The notes under the pieces: generated by a model | The model's database searches: none | What the model saw: the letters and a program-made list of their open reading frames with translations, nothing else | Told to the model about the DNA's origin: nothing | Translations under genes and position numbers: made by a program | Shown: piece by piece, positions 53,460-62,479 of the stretch | Layout: every line of letters starts with the position of its first letter | Position numbering within the stretch: the stretch's first letter is position 1 | Assembly: GCF_014905095.1 (NCBI RefSeq) | Contig: NZ_CP041165.1 | Coordinates: 1,922,001 to 1,986,000, forward strand | From: Sulfurimonas marina | Lineage (GTDB): Bacteria; Campylobacterota; Campylobacteria; Campylobacterales; Sulfurimonadaceae | Length of the DNA stretch: 64,000 nucleotides | Direction: 5' to 3'

Positions 53460-54323
53460 CTAAAACTGTTCATTACTAATAATTCGAAGATCTAAAAAAT
53501 CACTATTTTCATTTGAAGACTTCACAAGTTCCATAAGTTCTTTAGAAGATAGTATTGATACACTAGATTTTTCTAATTGTGTTATCTCTGGAAACATCTC
53601 TAACATTTCAAAGTAAATTTTTTCCATTTCATCTGTTCCTGAATAATTATAACTCCCTACCCATCGTCCATTTTGATTATCACTATAAGCATCTGTTACA
53701 AACTTACAGGTATTAATAATATCCTTTGCATTTACAATATAAGAAATAACTTTTGGTTGTATATTTGAGTCTAATGCAACATTATTGTATTCAACTAACT
53801 TTTTTAATTCTTCATAATCATTATCTAAAGGTTTAATAAACACTGATTTACCCCATGCATTTGCCTGACGTTGGGAAAAGTTTTTTGGAAAGCCATGTCC
53901 ATTCAAATCAACATTATAATCGTGCTGAACTACATAACGTAATGCATTAAACAATGTTTGATGAAATCTACATAAATTTCTTGCAACGAGTAATCTAGCA
54001 GGTCTCCATTGCTCATTTTCCTGTTTTTTAAGTAACTCATTTTGCTTTTCTGCATAAACATGTGCAAGTGAATTCAGAAAAATACCAATAATAAAAATTC
54101 CTGCTAAAGATTCTAATGCAGTCAAAGCCCGAGCCATATCAGTTTTAGGGGTGATATCACCATAACCTAAAGTTGTAATAGTAACTATACTAAAATATAA
54201 ACTTTCTATAAAGGATAAGGGTTCTATCCAAAACTTTGGAAAACACCAATAAATTACACTGAATAATACAATCAATACAAGATATAAAATACCTGTATTT
54301 CTTGGAGAAATATAAAAATTCAT
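53460..54323 (-). CDS. Two-helix potassium-channel protein with C-terminal cytoplasmic domain
   Basis: The 287-residue protein has a first helix (about 10-30), a pore region with the K+ filter TLGYGD, a second helix (about 70-98), then a long soluble tail of unknown fold. ATG 54323 with AGAAGG upstream is preferred over TTG 54350. It is oriented against its neighbours and divides the sulfur island in two. It looks more AT-rich than the sox genes, which suggests later insertion, but no repeats or mobile genes flank it. Confidence 0.82.
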   Translation of the reverse strand: MNFYISPRNTGILYLVLIVLFSVIYWCFPKFWIEPLSFIESLYFSIVTITTLGYGDITPKTDMARALTALESLAGIFIIGIFLNSLAHVYAEKQNELLKKQENEQWRPARLLVARNLCRFHQTLFNALRYVVQHDYNVDLNGHGFPKNFSQRQANAWGKSVFIKPLDNDYEELKKLVEYNNVALDSNIQPKVISYIVNAKDIINTCKFVTDAYSDNQNGRWVGSYNYSGTDEMEKIYFEMLEMFPEITQLEKSSVSILSSKELMELVKSSNENSDFLDLRIISNEQF

Positions 54324-54426
54324 AAATAAAAACCTTCTGATTATTAACAAAATTATATAATAAAATCTAAGCAGAATGGAATGTCTTCAATATACTAGAA
54401 ATTTATTAAATCAAAAATCTCTTACA

Positions 54427-54468
54427 TTTGGAACACAGTTGGCAATTAAAAGCTTTCCGTGTTCCAAA
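54427..54468. repeat. 10-bp inverted repeat in the intergenic region
   Basis: TTTGGAACAC (54427..54436) and GTGTTCCAAA (54459..54468) are perfect inverted repeats separated by 22 nt, between the divergent channel and DUF302 genes. It could be an operator or a hairpin; nothing else supports a role. Confidence 0.4.
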
Positions 54469-54541
54469 AATGTTCAAAAAATCAAAAGTTTAAATTCTCT
54501 AAAACTTTCAAGAGTTTAGGAATAAAAACAAGAGTTTATAG

Positions 54542-54574
54542 TTTTACATTAATTTTACACTCAATCGTTACACT
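54542..54574 (+). promoter_or_regulatory. Tandem 11-bp operator and -10 of the DUF302-DsrE operon
   Basis: TTTTACATTAA (54542) and TTTTACACTCA (54553) repeat at 11 bp. TACACT at 54569..54574 starts 16 nt after the second unit begins. The arrangement matches the soxX promoter at 45982..46014, which implies control by the same regulator. Confidence 0.75.
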
Positions 54575-54600
54575 TTCCCTAACAATTAAAAGGATAAACA

Positions 54601-55515
54601 ATGAAAAAGATAGTTGTCTTACTGCTAAGTGCGATCGCACTTATGGCACAAGGGGATCTACACCTTTTTAGTGTAGATAATAAGTCTGGAGCACTGACTC
54701 CTAAAGTAATTGAGAAGAGCTTTGTAAAGAACGGTTTTACGGTAACTCTTAACAACGATATGACGGGACCGTTTAAAAAACAGTTTCAAAAGAGTGACTT
54801 TAAGATTTTCAATCTTATGACGGTAGTTGAGCCTAAACTTGCAGATAAACTTTTACGTATAAATGCAAATGCCGGTGTGTTTATCCCAATGGGTGTTGGG
54901 ATCTATCAGGCAAACGGTGAAGATACATTACATGTAAGTATCTTGACATCAGAGGCACAGGCAAAAATTATAGGTATTGAAAATAACGAGCTTTTAAAAA
55001 CTCTTGAAGCAAAAACTATCAAAACAATTAAAGAAGCATTGCCGAATGCAAAACAAACTTTGAGCGAAGATTCTCTTAAAGAGAGCAGAAACCTTGTAAG
55101 TGCTTATGAGTATGAACTTGACGATGCTGATGACTTTGATGATGCAAAAGAGGAGATCAAGATGTCTTTAGAGAGCAATTTTGCTCCAAAAGGTTTTATC
55201 GTTCCGGCAACACTTGATTATGAACTTGGAGTCTTAGATGAAAATGCAGATTCTCCGTTTGATTTTTACGAATCATACTCTATTTGTAAACTTCCTGTAA
55301 TCTATACAGTTGCAAAAACTCGTCCCGAAGCTGCTGCGTTTGCTCCTTGTACTACAATGTTGTACAAGAAAAAAGGTGATGATAAAATTGTTATGGGATT
55401 CCCTGCTGTTTACAACTGGTTAAGCAGTGCACACGTAACAGACGATGCTGCACATCAAGAGCTTATGAAAGCACAACAAGATTTTGAACAAATTTTGAAA
55501 GATATTACAGAATAG
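54601..55515 (+). CDS. Exported double-DUF302 protein
   Basis: The 304-residue protein has a signal peptide (1-17) and two DUF302-like domains (about 20-155 and 175-300). The first has VFIPMGVGIYQ, the second FAPCTTMLYKKK, at matching places; only the second has the Cys. DUF302 proteins are of unknown function and are often found near sulfur genes. Its promoter matches that of soxX, so it is probably a member of the sox regulon. It is followed after 9 nt by a DsrE-like gene. Confidence 0.82.
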   Translation: MKKIVVLLLSAIALMAQGDLHLFSVDNKSGALTPKVIEKSFVKNGFTVTLNNDMTGPFKKQFQKSDFKIFNLMTVVEPKLADKLLRINANAGVFIPMGVGIYQANGEDTLHVSILTSEAQAKIIGIENNELLKTLEAKTIKTIKEALPNAKQTLSEDSLKESRNLVSAYEYELDDADDFDDAKEEIKMSLESNFAPKGFIVPATLDYELGVLDENADSPFDFYESYSICKLPVIYTVAKTRPEAAAFAPCTTMLYKKKGDDKIVMGFPAVYNWLSSAHVTDDAAHQELMKAQQDFEQILKDITE

Positions 55516-55524
55516 GTTGAAAAA

Positions 55525-55992
55525 ATGAAAAAGATCATTGTTTTACTTTTTGCTTTCGTTTCGTTCTTATCTGCTGCTTCAGATACAAAAAAAGTTGTGA
55601 TCGATTTTACAAGCGGGGACCTTCAAGTTTTTGAAAAGAAGATCCTCTCTGGAATCCCTCACCATAAACTCTATTTCGAAAATAGATTTGAAGAGCTTGA
55701 AGTTGCTATCGTAATCCACGGAGATGCTTACAAACTTTTTGTAAAAAATTTACAAAATACATCTTACAAAAAAGAAGAAGCTCTTGTAGCCAAACAACCA
55801 GAGTATGAAAAAAGACTTACTTCTCTCGTAGATACATATAATGTTGAGATCTATATGTGTGATGTTGGAAGAAAAAATAATAAAATTGCACAAGAAGATC
55901 TTTATAAATTTGTAAAGATTGTTCCAAACTCTACAATAGGTCTAATCGACAAACAAAATGAGGGATATGCATATATTCCTGTTGCAAAATAA
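55525..55992 (+). CDS. Exported DsrE-family protein (second copy)
   Basis: The 155-residue protein has a signal peptide (about 1-18) and the DsrE-like pattern VVIDFTSGD, VAIVIHGDAYKLFV and IYMCDVGRKNN with one conserved Cys. It is a distant paralogue of the protein at 52847. Together with the DUF302 protein it forms a two-gene unit under the sox-type operator. Periplasmic sulfur transfer is inferred. It ends directly against the converging SDR gene. Confidence 0.8.
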   Translation: MKKIIVLLFAFVSFLSAASDTKKVVIDFTSGDLQVFEKKILSGIPHHKLYFENRFEELEVAIVIHGDAYKLFVKNLQNTSYKKEEALVAKQPEYEKRLTSLVDTYNVEIYMCDVGRKNNKIAQEDLYKFVKIVPNSTIGLIDKQNEGYAYIPVAK

Positions 55993-56727
55993 CTAACTCA
56001 GTTTTTGCACAATTTTAGCTGTCAAAAAGTTTGGCAGCAAATTCAGCAGTCGAATAAGAAAATAAAATCTAAGCGGAAAAGCATAAAAGATTTTATTTTT
56101 ATCGATTGCTTTTTTAATCCTTGCTACACCCTCTTTCGTCTCAAGTAAAAACGGCATATGAAAATCATTTTTATCGGTAAGTTCACTTTTTATAAAGCCA
56201 GGCAAAATATTAATCACCTTTATCCCCATCGGAGCATACTTATAGCGCAATCCTTCAGCATAAGCATTTAAAGCCCGTTTTGATGAGGAATATACCTTAG
56301 AACTCGGCATAGAGAATAAAGATGCCAGCGAAGAGATAAATACTATCTTGCCTGATTGCTGTTTTGTAAAAATAGGCAATAATACTTCTAGGATAGCATG
56401 ATTTGCTAAAACATTTACATCATAAAGTTTTTTAAACTCTTCTATTGTAGGTGTCTGAGTATGGGAATGTCCAAGTGAAATACCCGCGTTTAAAATAACC
56501 ATATCTAAAGATTCTATTACTGTTAACTTCTCTTGCAACTCTTCAAACTTTGTCACATCAGCAACTATAATTTGAACATCTTTACATAAAGGGATAAGTT
56601 TTTCTTGTAAGGTTTTTAATTTCTCTTCTCTTCGAGCTAAGAGGATAAGCTCATTCTCTTTTGAAGCGTACTGAAACGCAAGTTCTGCACCAAGACCCGA
56701 ACTTGCACCAGTAATTAAGATTTTCAT
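55993..56727 (-). CDS. Short-chain dehydrogenase/reductase
   Basis: The 244-residue protein has the classical SDR features: cofactor motif GASSGLG, NAG in ILNAGIS, catalytic Ser in ISSLAS and YSSSK. The C-terminal 40 residues are hydrophobic/basic and may attach to the membrane. It reduces or oxidises an unknown substrate with NAD(P). It follows hom by 7 nt. Confidence 0.88.
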   Translation of the reverse strand: MKILITGASSGLGAELAFQYASKENELILLARREEKLKTLQEKLIPLCKDVQIIVADVTKFEELQEKLTVIESLDMVILNAGISLGHSHTQTPTIEEFKKLYDVNVLANHAILEVLLPIFTKQQSGKIVFISSLASLFSMPSSKVYSSSKRALNAYAEGLRYKYAPMGIKVINILPGFIKSELTDKNDFHMPFLLETKEGVARIKKAIDKNKIFYAFPLRFYFLIRLLNLLPNFLTAKIVQKLS

Positions 56728-56734
56728 CTTGAAG

Positions 56735-57997
56735 TTATACTATCCTGATCATTACAGGCTGTGCATGTACAAACTCTTGTGCTTCAAGATCTTTGATCAT
56801 CTTTTGTACATCTTTTTCAACCGCAACATGTGTTGAAATAAGCAGGTTTGCAGAGATATTATCTGCAGGGCGTTGTAAAATAGTCTCGATTGAGATATTG
56901 TTGTCTTCAAATAGTTTCGTAACACGAGCAAGTACACCAGCCTTGTCACTAACATTAATACGAAGATAATATTTTGACTCAATCTGCTCTACAGGTTTAA
57001 GAGTTAACGTATCACCCTCCATTGGACGATCAAATCCAAGCATCGGTGTTGATTTTCCACTTCTTGCGATATCGATGATATTTGCAACTACCGCTGAAGC
57101 CGTAGCATCGCCGCCAGCTCCCGGTCCGTAGTAAAGCGTCTCGCCAACTTTATCACCAACAACAGAGATACCATTCATAACACCGTCGATTTTTGCGATC
57201 ATTTCATCTTTTTTAATTAGACAAGCATGTACACGTAATTCAACTTCACTTCCTGTTTTCTTCGCAATTCCAAGAAGCTTGATCGCATAACCAAACTCTT
57301 TAGCAAAAGAGATATCATCCTGAGTTACGTTCTCAATACCCTCGATCAAAATATCTTCAGGTTTTGCATCGATTCCGTATGCAATAGAAGCAAGAATAAG
57401 CAGTTTATGAGCAGCATCATATCCGCCTACATCAAAACTTGGATCAGCTTCAGCATATCCTAAATCTTGAGACTCTTTAAGGATCGCATCATAGTCAACA
57501 CCCTCATTTGTCATCTTAGTCATCATATAGTTACAAGTACCGTTCATGATACCCATCATAGACTCAATATGGTTTGCTGAAAGACCGTCACGAAGTGCAT
57601 TAATGATTGGAATACCGCCCGCAACACTCGCTTCATATTCAAAAGGTAAATCTTGTGCTATCTCTTGAAGTTCGTATCTGTGGTACGCTAAAAGTGCTTT
57701 GTTTGCAGTTACTACCGCTTTGCCTGATTTAAGAGCACGTTTTACAACATCAAACGGCTCTTCAACCCCACCCATTAGCTCAACAACTACATCGATCTCG
57801 TCGTCATTCAAGATATCATCAACATTATCTGTTAAAGTGATATCTAAACCTCTATCTTTTGCAAGGTTTTTAACAACACCGCTTTTTACAACAATGTCAC
57901 GCCCTGCACGAGCAGAGATCACATCTGCATTATCTTTTAAGATATTTGCAACGCTAGTCCCTACTGTTCCAACACCTATGATTCCAACTTTAATCAC
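56735..57997 (-). CDS. hom: Homoserine dehydrogenase
   Basis: The 420-residue enzyme reduces aspartate semialdehyde to homoserine for threonine and methionine synthesis. It has the NAD(P) motif GVGTVGTSV, the ELMGGVEEPF and TANKALLA segments, the catalytic region GIPIINALRDG, GIMNGTCNYM, and a C-terminal ACT domain (about 345-415) for amino-acid feedback. The start is GTG 57997, overlapping the aminotransferase stop (GTGA). Confidence 0.95.
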   Translation of the reverse strand: MIKVGIIGVGTVGTSVANILKDNADVISARAGRDIVVKSGVVKNLAKDRGLDITLTDNVDDILNDDEIDVVVELMGGVEEPFDVVKRALKSGKAVVTANKALLAYHRYELQEIAQDLPFEYEASVAGGIPIINALRDGLSANHIESMMGIMNGTCNYMMTKMTNEGVDYDAILKESQDLGYAEADPSFDVGGYDAAHKLLILASIAYGIDAKPEDILIEGIENVTQDDISFAKEFGYAIKLLGIAKKTGSEVELRVHACLIKKDEMIAKIDGVMNGISVVGDKVGETLYYGPGAGGDATASAVVANIIDIARSGKSTPMLGFDRPMEGDTLTLKPVEQIESKYYLRINVSDKAGVLARVTKLFEDNNISIETILQRPADNISANLLISTHVAVEKDVQKMIKDLEAQEFVHAQPVMIRIV

Positions 57998-59220
57998 TTA
58001 TTATCCTTACATCCGTCAAACTGTTTTAAAAATGTTTTGATATTTTTTGCTGCCTGGCGAATACGGTTGTCATTTTCAATAAGTGCAATACGCACATACC
58101 CTTCACCGTATTCTCCAAAACCGATCCCTGGAGCTACCGCTACGCCCGCTTCAACAAGTAAACGTTTTGAAAATTCTAAAGAACCTAAATGAGCAGCACA
58201 ATCAGGAATTTTTGCCCAAGAGAACATACTTGCTTCATTTTTCTCTATATGCCATCCTGCACGCTCAAACGCTTCTATAAGTACTTCTTGACGGTGGTTG
58301 TATTTTTCAGTGATATCTCTTACACACTGCTGTTCACCGTTTAGTGCTACAGTCGCAGCTACTTGGATCGGTGTAAACATACCGTAATCTAACCACGATT
58401 TAATTTTTTGTAATGCACCGATAAGTTTTTTATTTCCAACAAAGAAACCTACACGCCATCCAGCCATGTTATACGATTTACTTAAAGTAAAAGACTCAAC
58501 CGCTACATCTTTTGCGCCAGGTACACTCATAATTGAAGGTGTTTTATAACCGTCAAAAGTGATATCTCCATATGCGATATCAGAGATTACGTAAAATCTT
58601 CTCTCTTTTGCCATAGCTACAAGTCTTTCATAAAACTCCGGTGTAACTGTTGCAGTAGATGGATTATGCGGGAAGTTTACAAGCACAAATTTTGGTTTTG
58701 GAGAACTCTCTTTGAAAACTTTTTCTAAGTTCTCAAAAAACTTATCCTCATCCAAACGATATTTTTCGTCAAATTCGATTCCGAACTTAATAACATTTCC
58801 ACCCGCTAAAATAAAAGAGTACTCATGGATTGGATATGTAGGATCCGGAACAACTGCTACATCACCTGGATTTGTAATCGCATACGTAAGGTGAGCATAT
58901 CCCTCTTTTGAACCCATAGTAGCTACACATTCAGTCTCAGGGTCAAGTTTACAGTCGTATCTTCTTTCATACCAGTCTGCAATAGCTTGAAGTAGTTTAG
59001 GAATACCTTTTGATGTAGAGTATCCGTGTGTTTTAGTTTTTTGGGCTGATTCTACCAGCTTTTCACGGATGTGTTCAGGCGTGTCACCGTCAGGGTTTCC
59101 CATAGAAAAGTCAATTACATCTTTTCCTGCACGGCGCTCTGCCATTTTTATCTCGTTTACCTCAGCAAACACATACTTAGGAAGTCTCTCAACTCTATTA
59201 AATTTAAACTCGTCAAACAT
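57994..59220 (-). CDS. PLP-dependent class I/II aminotransferase, AlaC/DapL-like
   Basis: The 408-residue enzyme has the fold-type I motifs NFPHNPS, SDIAYGDITFDG and the PLP-lysine loop SFTLSKSYNMAGWRVGF, with the last Arg region GYVRIALIEN. It resembles the AlaC/LL-diaminopimelate-type aminotransferases of the aspartate-family group. It is translationally linked with hom, which supports a role in aspartate-family amino-acid synthesis; the substrate is open. Confidence 0.85.
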   Translation of the reverse strand: MFDEFKFNRVERLPKYVFAEVNEIKMAERRAGKDVIDFSMGNPDGDTPEHIREKLVESAQKTKTHGYSTSKGIPKLLQAIADWYERRYDCKLDPETECVATMGSKEGYAHLTYAITNPGDVAVVPDPTYPIHEYSFILAGGNVIKFGIEFDEKYRLDEDKFFENLEKVFKESSPKPKFVLVNFPHNPSTATVTPEFYERLVAMAKERRFYVISDIAYGDITFDGYKTPSIMSVPGAKDVAVESFTLSKSYNMAGWRVGFFVGNKKLIGALQKIKSWLDYGMFTPIQVAATVALNGEQQCVRDITEKYNHRQEVLIEAFERAGWHIEKNEASMFSWAKIPDCAAHLGSLEFSKRLLVEAGVAVAPGIGFGEYGEGYVRIALIENDNRIRQAAKNIKTFLKQFDGCKDNK

Positions 59221-59272
59221 TTTAATTGCCCTCTAAAAATATTGACGATATTTTAGCAAAATTTGTTTAGAA

Positions 59273-60127
59273 TTATCTTGAGCCTTTTGGGTAAAAGATC
59301 AATTCATCTTTGATATTTTTTAAAGTATAAAGATCTGAAATTTTCATATATGTTGCATTTTTTGGAATCTCTAAATAAAGTCCCTTGTATATAGTCTCTT
59401 TTTTGATCACTTTTAAAAGGTGTAAAGAGCTGTCATAGTATGCTATATAAGGATACCAATGGTTTCTAGAACTGCTTTGTACATCTAGTGTTTTTATCTT
59501 TGAAACATCAAACCAATGCTCATATAATGAACGTTTTCGTACAGATTGTTTAGAGTCTTCTAATTGTTCTACATTTAATTTTGCATGTGAAATATCTATA
59601 AGATAAGACCACTCTTTTGCATTATCTCTTTGAATATCTACAATTTCACACAGTTTTTTCTTTAACTCTTTTTGTAATAGTAATGGATCTGTCGCATACT
59701 CAGATGTAAGATTGATACTCCATATAAATTCAGAAGCATCTCTTGTAGAAGCGATAGTCACATATTTGTAGTAGCCTAAAGAGCTTAAAGTATCACCGAT
59801 AATTTTCACAAAAAAGATTGGAGAACCATTTGTTCTAAAGTTGAGTCTTATCTCTTGAGGTGTATCGAAAAACAGGTTTAACAAACCGTTATCTTGTAAT
59901 GTCTGGATCACTTTTACCGAATCAACCCTGTCGTTTTTAAAATATGCACTTTTTGGATCAAATACAGCATTGATAAAGTCTAGATTTTGTTTATAAGTCT
60001 CTTCAGATACAAATCCTTGTATTTTTGCACTTAAAAGCTCTGCAGGTGTAGTAACATTTGTATCTTCTGTCTCTTGGGCATATAAACTCCCTAAAAAAAG
60101 AAGAACTAAAAGAAATTTTTTTACCAT
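59273..60127 (-). CDS. Exported protein of unknown function
   Basis: The 284-residue protein has a signal peptide (1-17, ending LYA) and no other helix, so it is periplasmic or lipid-free envelope-associated. It has mixed alpha/beta features and no motif I recognise. It overlaps the RodZ-like gene by 7 nt and probably works with it in the envelope. Confidence 0.7.
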   Translation of the reverse strand: MVKKFLLVLLFLGSLYAQETEDTNVTTPAELLSAKIQGFVSEETYKQNLDFINAVFDPKSAYFKNDRVDSVKVIQTLQDNGLLNLFFDTPQEIRLNFRTNGSPIFFVKIIGDTLSSLGYYKYVTIASTRDASEFIWSINLTSEYATDPLLLQKELKKKLCEIVDIQRDNAKEWSYLIDISHAKLNVEQLEDSKQSVRKRSLYEHWFDVSKIKTLDVQSSSRNHWYPYIAYYDSSLHLLKVIKKETIYKGLYLEIPKNATYMKISDLYTLKNIKDELIFYPKGSR

Positions 60128-60912
60128 ACATATCCTCTGTTAAATCTTTTGAATTCTTCAAGCGTTATAGGTTTAAATTCACCCTCTTTATAAACAAATT
60201 TGAGACCTTTTTCAGATTTGTAAGTATACTCTTGACCGTTAATTTCAAAGTCTACATACCCGTGTCCCAGAGTGATAAGCCAGTCTCTATTTGGATCAAG
60301 GTTAAACTCTTTTTTAAAAACTGTTTGATGTTTTTTGTTTGTATCTAGTTCTATATACCCTATCCAAAGTTTTCTGTGTGTCTTTATTACAAAAGATTTT
60401 TCTACAACCTCTTCTTGCGGCACTGTTTCTTCTACAACTACTGTAGTATTTGTTTCAACAACACTTTCGTTACTCTCTTGTACATCTGAATTGTTTACTT
60501 CATCGACAACTTTTTCTTTAACTTTTTGGATAATTTCATTCTCATTAACAACAGGTTCTGCTACCTCTTTTGAATCAGCGTAAAATGTAAATAAAAATAC
60601 TAGAAAAACTATAACAGCGATAATAATATAGAGTGCTTTATAACTTCGTTTAGGCTGCACTTTAACAAAGATACTTTCATCTTCGTGAACCTCTTTTTCA
60701 CCGTCAAAGTAAGCTATCCCTTTTAGTTTAACAGAGTTCAGATCAAGATTGTATTCACGTTCTAATATTGATATAAAGCCTGTAAACTGGATCTTATTGA
60801 GGCCGTCATAACTCTCATGTAATATAGCTTGAACATGTCCTACGGGAATATGGGTTTTTTCATAAATCGCTTGGGCACCTATCGCTTGTAACTTTTCTAA
60901 ACCTTCACTCAT
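60121..60912 (-). CDS. Bitopic membrane protein with RodZ-like layout
   Basis: The 263-residue protein has a cytoplasmic helical domain (about 1-60), one membrane helix (about 92-112), a Glu/Val/Thr-rich linker (about 115-170), and a periplasmic beta domain (about 172-245) with WIGYIELD and WLITLGHGYVDFEING. This order (helical N-domain, helix, linker, DUF4115-like beta domain) is that of the cell-shape protein RodZ. Similarity is in layout only. It overlaps the following methyltransferase and unknown genes. Confidence 0.6.
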   Translation of the reverse strand: MSEGLEKLQAIGAQAIYEKTHIPVGHVQAILHESYDGLNKIQFTGFISILEREYNLDLNSVKLKGIAYFDGEKEVHEDESIFVKVQPKRSYKALYIIIAVIVFLVFLFTFYADSKEVAEPVVNENEIIQKVKEKVVDEVNNSDVQESNESVVETNTTVVVEETVPQEEVVEKSFVIKTHRKLWIGYIELDTNKKHQTVFKKEFNLDPNRDWLITLGHGYVDFEINGQEYTYKSEKGLKFVYKEGEFKPITLEEFKRFNRGYVW

Positions 60913-61588
60913 ATCTCATCCTATCCATTAAAATAGCACCTGCCACACTTACATTTAAAGAATCAAAGTCGTGTGACATCTTAATACTTACAACGTTATC
61001 GAGTTTTGAAGAGACTCTAGCGCTGAGCCCTTCCCCTTCGCTGCCAAGAACCAATACTCTTTTTTTAGTTATCTTGGCATCGCGAATGTCAATTCCACCC
61101 ATATCTGCACCATAAGTGCTAAAACCGGACATTTTTAAATCGTTAAGTACATTATGAATATTATGCTCAATTGCAAAAGGGATATCAACTAATGCACCCG
61201 TACTAGTTCTTAATATTGGTTCAATTGGAAGTTTTTTTACTCCACAGGCAACTATAGCATCAACACCAAGAGCATAGGCACTGCGTATAATTGAACCTAT
61301 ATTACCGATATCGGTAAGTCCTGCTAAAACAACAATAAAATCTTTATCAAGAAATGTTTTAAAATCATGAAGTTGATAATCTTCCACTTCAGCCAAAAAG
61401 CCTTGATGGTTTGCATTTTTGCTCATCTTTACGGCAGCTTCATTCGGGATTCTTTTGATCTCGAATCCCATCTTCATAAGTCGTGAATACTCTTTTTTAT
61501 CAAGCTCACGTGCAAGATAAAGTGTTTTAATCTTTTGTGGATAATTATCAATAAGATAGTATATTGGTTGCTTTGCATAAATTAACAT
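60905..61588 (-). CDS. rlmB: SPOUT-class (TrmH/RlmB-type) 2'-O-methyltransferase
   Basis: The 227-residue enzyme has an N-terminal substrate-binding domain (1-75) and the knotted SpoU domain with motif 1 LTDIGNIGSIIRSA, motif 2 LVLGSEGEGLS and motif 3 SLNVSVAGAILM. It methylates a ribose in rRNA (RlmB-type, 23S G2251) or tRNA; RlmB is the likeliest. It overlaps the RodZ-like gene by 8 nt. Confidence 0.88.
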   Translation of the reverse strand: MLIYAKQPIYYLIDNYPQKIKTLYLARELDKKEYSRLMKMGFEIKRIPNEAAVKMSKNANHQGFLAEVEDYQLHDFKTFLDKDFIVVLAGLTDIGNIGSIIRSAYALGVDAIVACGVKKLPIEPILRTSTGALVDIPFAIEHNIHNVLNDLKMSGFSTYGADMGGIDIRDAKITKKRVLVLGSEGEGLSARVSSKLDNVVSIKMSHDFDSLNVSVAGAILMDRMRYE

Positions 61589-61650
61589 GGGGACATTTTA
61601 GCAAAATTTTTTTAATTAATGTTAATATTTAAGGCTTTTAGCGTCAGAAG

Positions 61651-62466
61651 TTAGAGTTGCATCAATCTTTGATAGCAAGCTTTCGTGTTTTCACCCGTAA
61701 TTTTGGCTATTAACTTCGCCTGTGCTTTTTTCGGTAGGTCTAGAGCAAGGATGTCATTTTGTGTAATAGCAGAGCTGTTTTGTTTCTCTCCTGCTTTGAT
61801 CACGACAACCCATTCCCCTTTAAAATTCCCGTCTAATGTTTTTAGGATCTCATCAGCAGTGCCGCGAAGATATTTTTGGAACTTTTTACTCAGCTCTTTG
61901 GCTATAAAAAGCTCTCTTGCTGGTTCGCTTTTTGCGATCTCTTTTAAGAGTTTTTCTATTCTGTGGGGTGATTCATATAAAATCGTCGTATAACCGTTGT
62001 GCAGTGCTTCATTTAAACCTGCTTCACGTGATGCACCTTTATGATCCAAGAAACCTAAAAAAAGCATCTGTGTCTCAACAAATCCGCTCGCTACAAAAGC
62101 AGTTAAAACTGCATTTGCACCCGGTAAAATATCATACTCAATACCATTTTTTATACAGTAATCTACAAGAACCTGTCCTGGATCGCTGATACCTGGCATC
62201 CCGGCATCACTTACGTAAACAACATTTTGCTCAAAAAAAGATTTTTCTAGCTTTTCAACAAAAGATTGTTCATTATGGGAATGTAAAGAGATAAACTCTT
62301 GTGTTTTTTCAAACTGAGTATTGTAACGCTCTTTTAAAATATGGATAAGTTTTTTTGTGACGCGAGTGTCTTCACAAAGAAGGATGTCGGCTTCACTTAA
62401 AGCTTCTATAGCTCTAAGTGATATGTCGCCAATGTTCCCAATCGGAGTTGGAACAAGTGTAAGCAA
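61651..62466 (-). CDS. rsmI: 16S rRNA 2'-O-ribose C1402 methyltransferase
   Basis: The 271-residue enzyme has the RsmI pattern: LVPTPIGNIGDISLRAIEAL, LLCEDTRVTKKL, VSDAGMPGISDPG and YESPHRIEKLL. It modifies C1402 in the decoding site. The start is TTG 62466 with only a weak AAGAAA upstream; no in-frame ATG fits the conserved start. It lies 13 nt after rpmE. Confidence 0.93.
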   Translation of the reverse strand: MLTLVPTPIGNIGDISLRAIEALSEADILLCEDTRVTKKLIHILKERYNTQFEKTQEFISLHSHNEQSFVEKLEKSFFEQNVVYVSDAGMPGISDPGQVLVDYCIKNGIEYDILPGANAVLTAFVASGFVETQMLFLGFLDHKGASREAGLNEALHNGYTTILYESPHRIEKLLKEIAKSEPARELFIAKELSKKFQKYLRGTADEILKTLDGNFKGEWVVVIKAGEKQNSSAITQNDILALDLPKKAQAKLIAKITGENTKACYQRLMQL

Positions 62467-62479
62467 AATATTTTCTTGA

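Noticed and set aside
54459-54671. 70-codon plus-strand frame before the DUF302 gene
   Set aside because: It covers the tandem operator and runs into the DUF302 signal peptide in another frame; no ribosome site.
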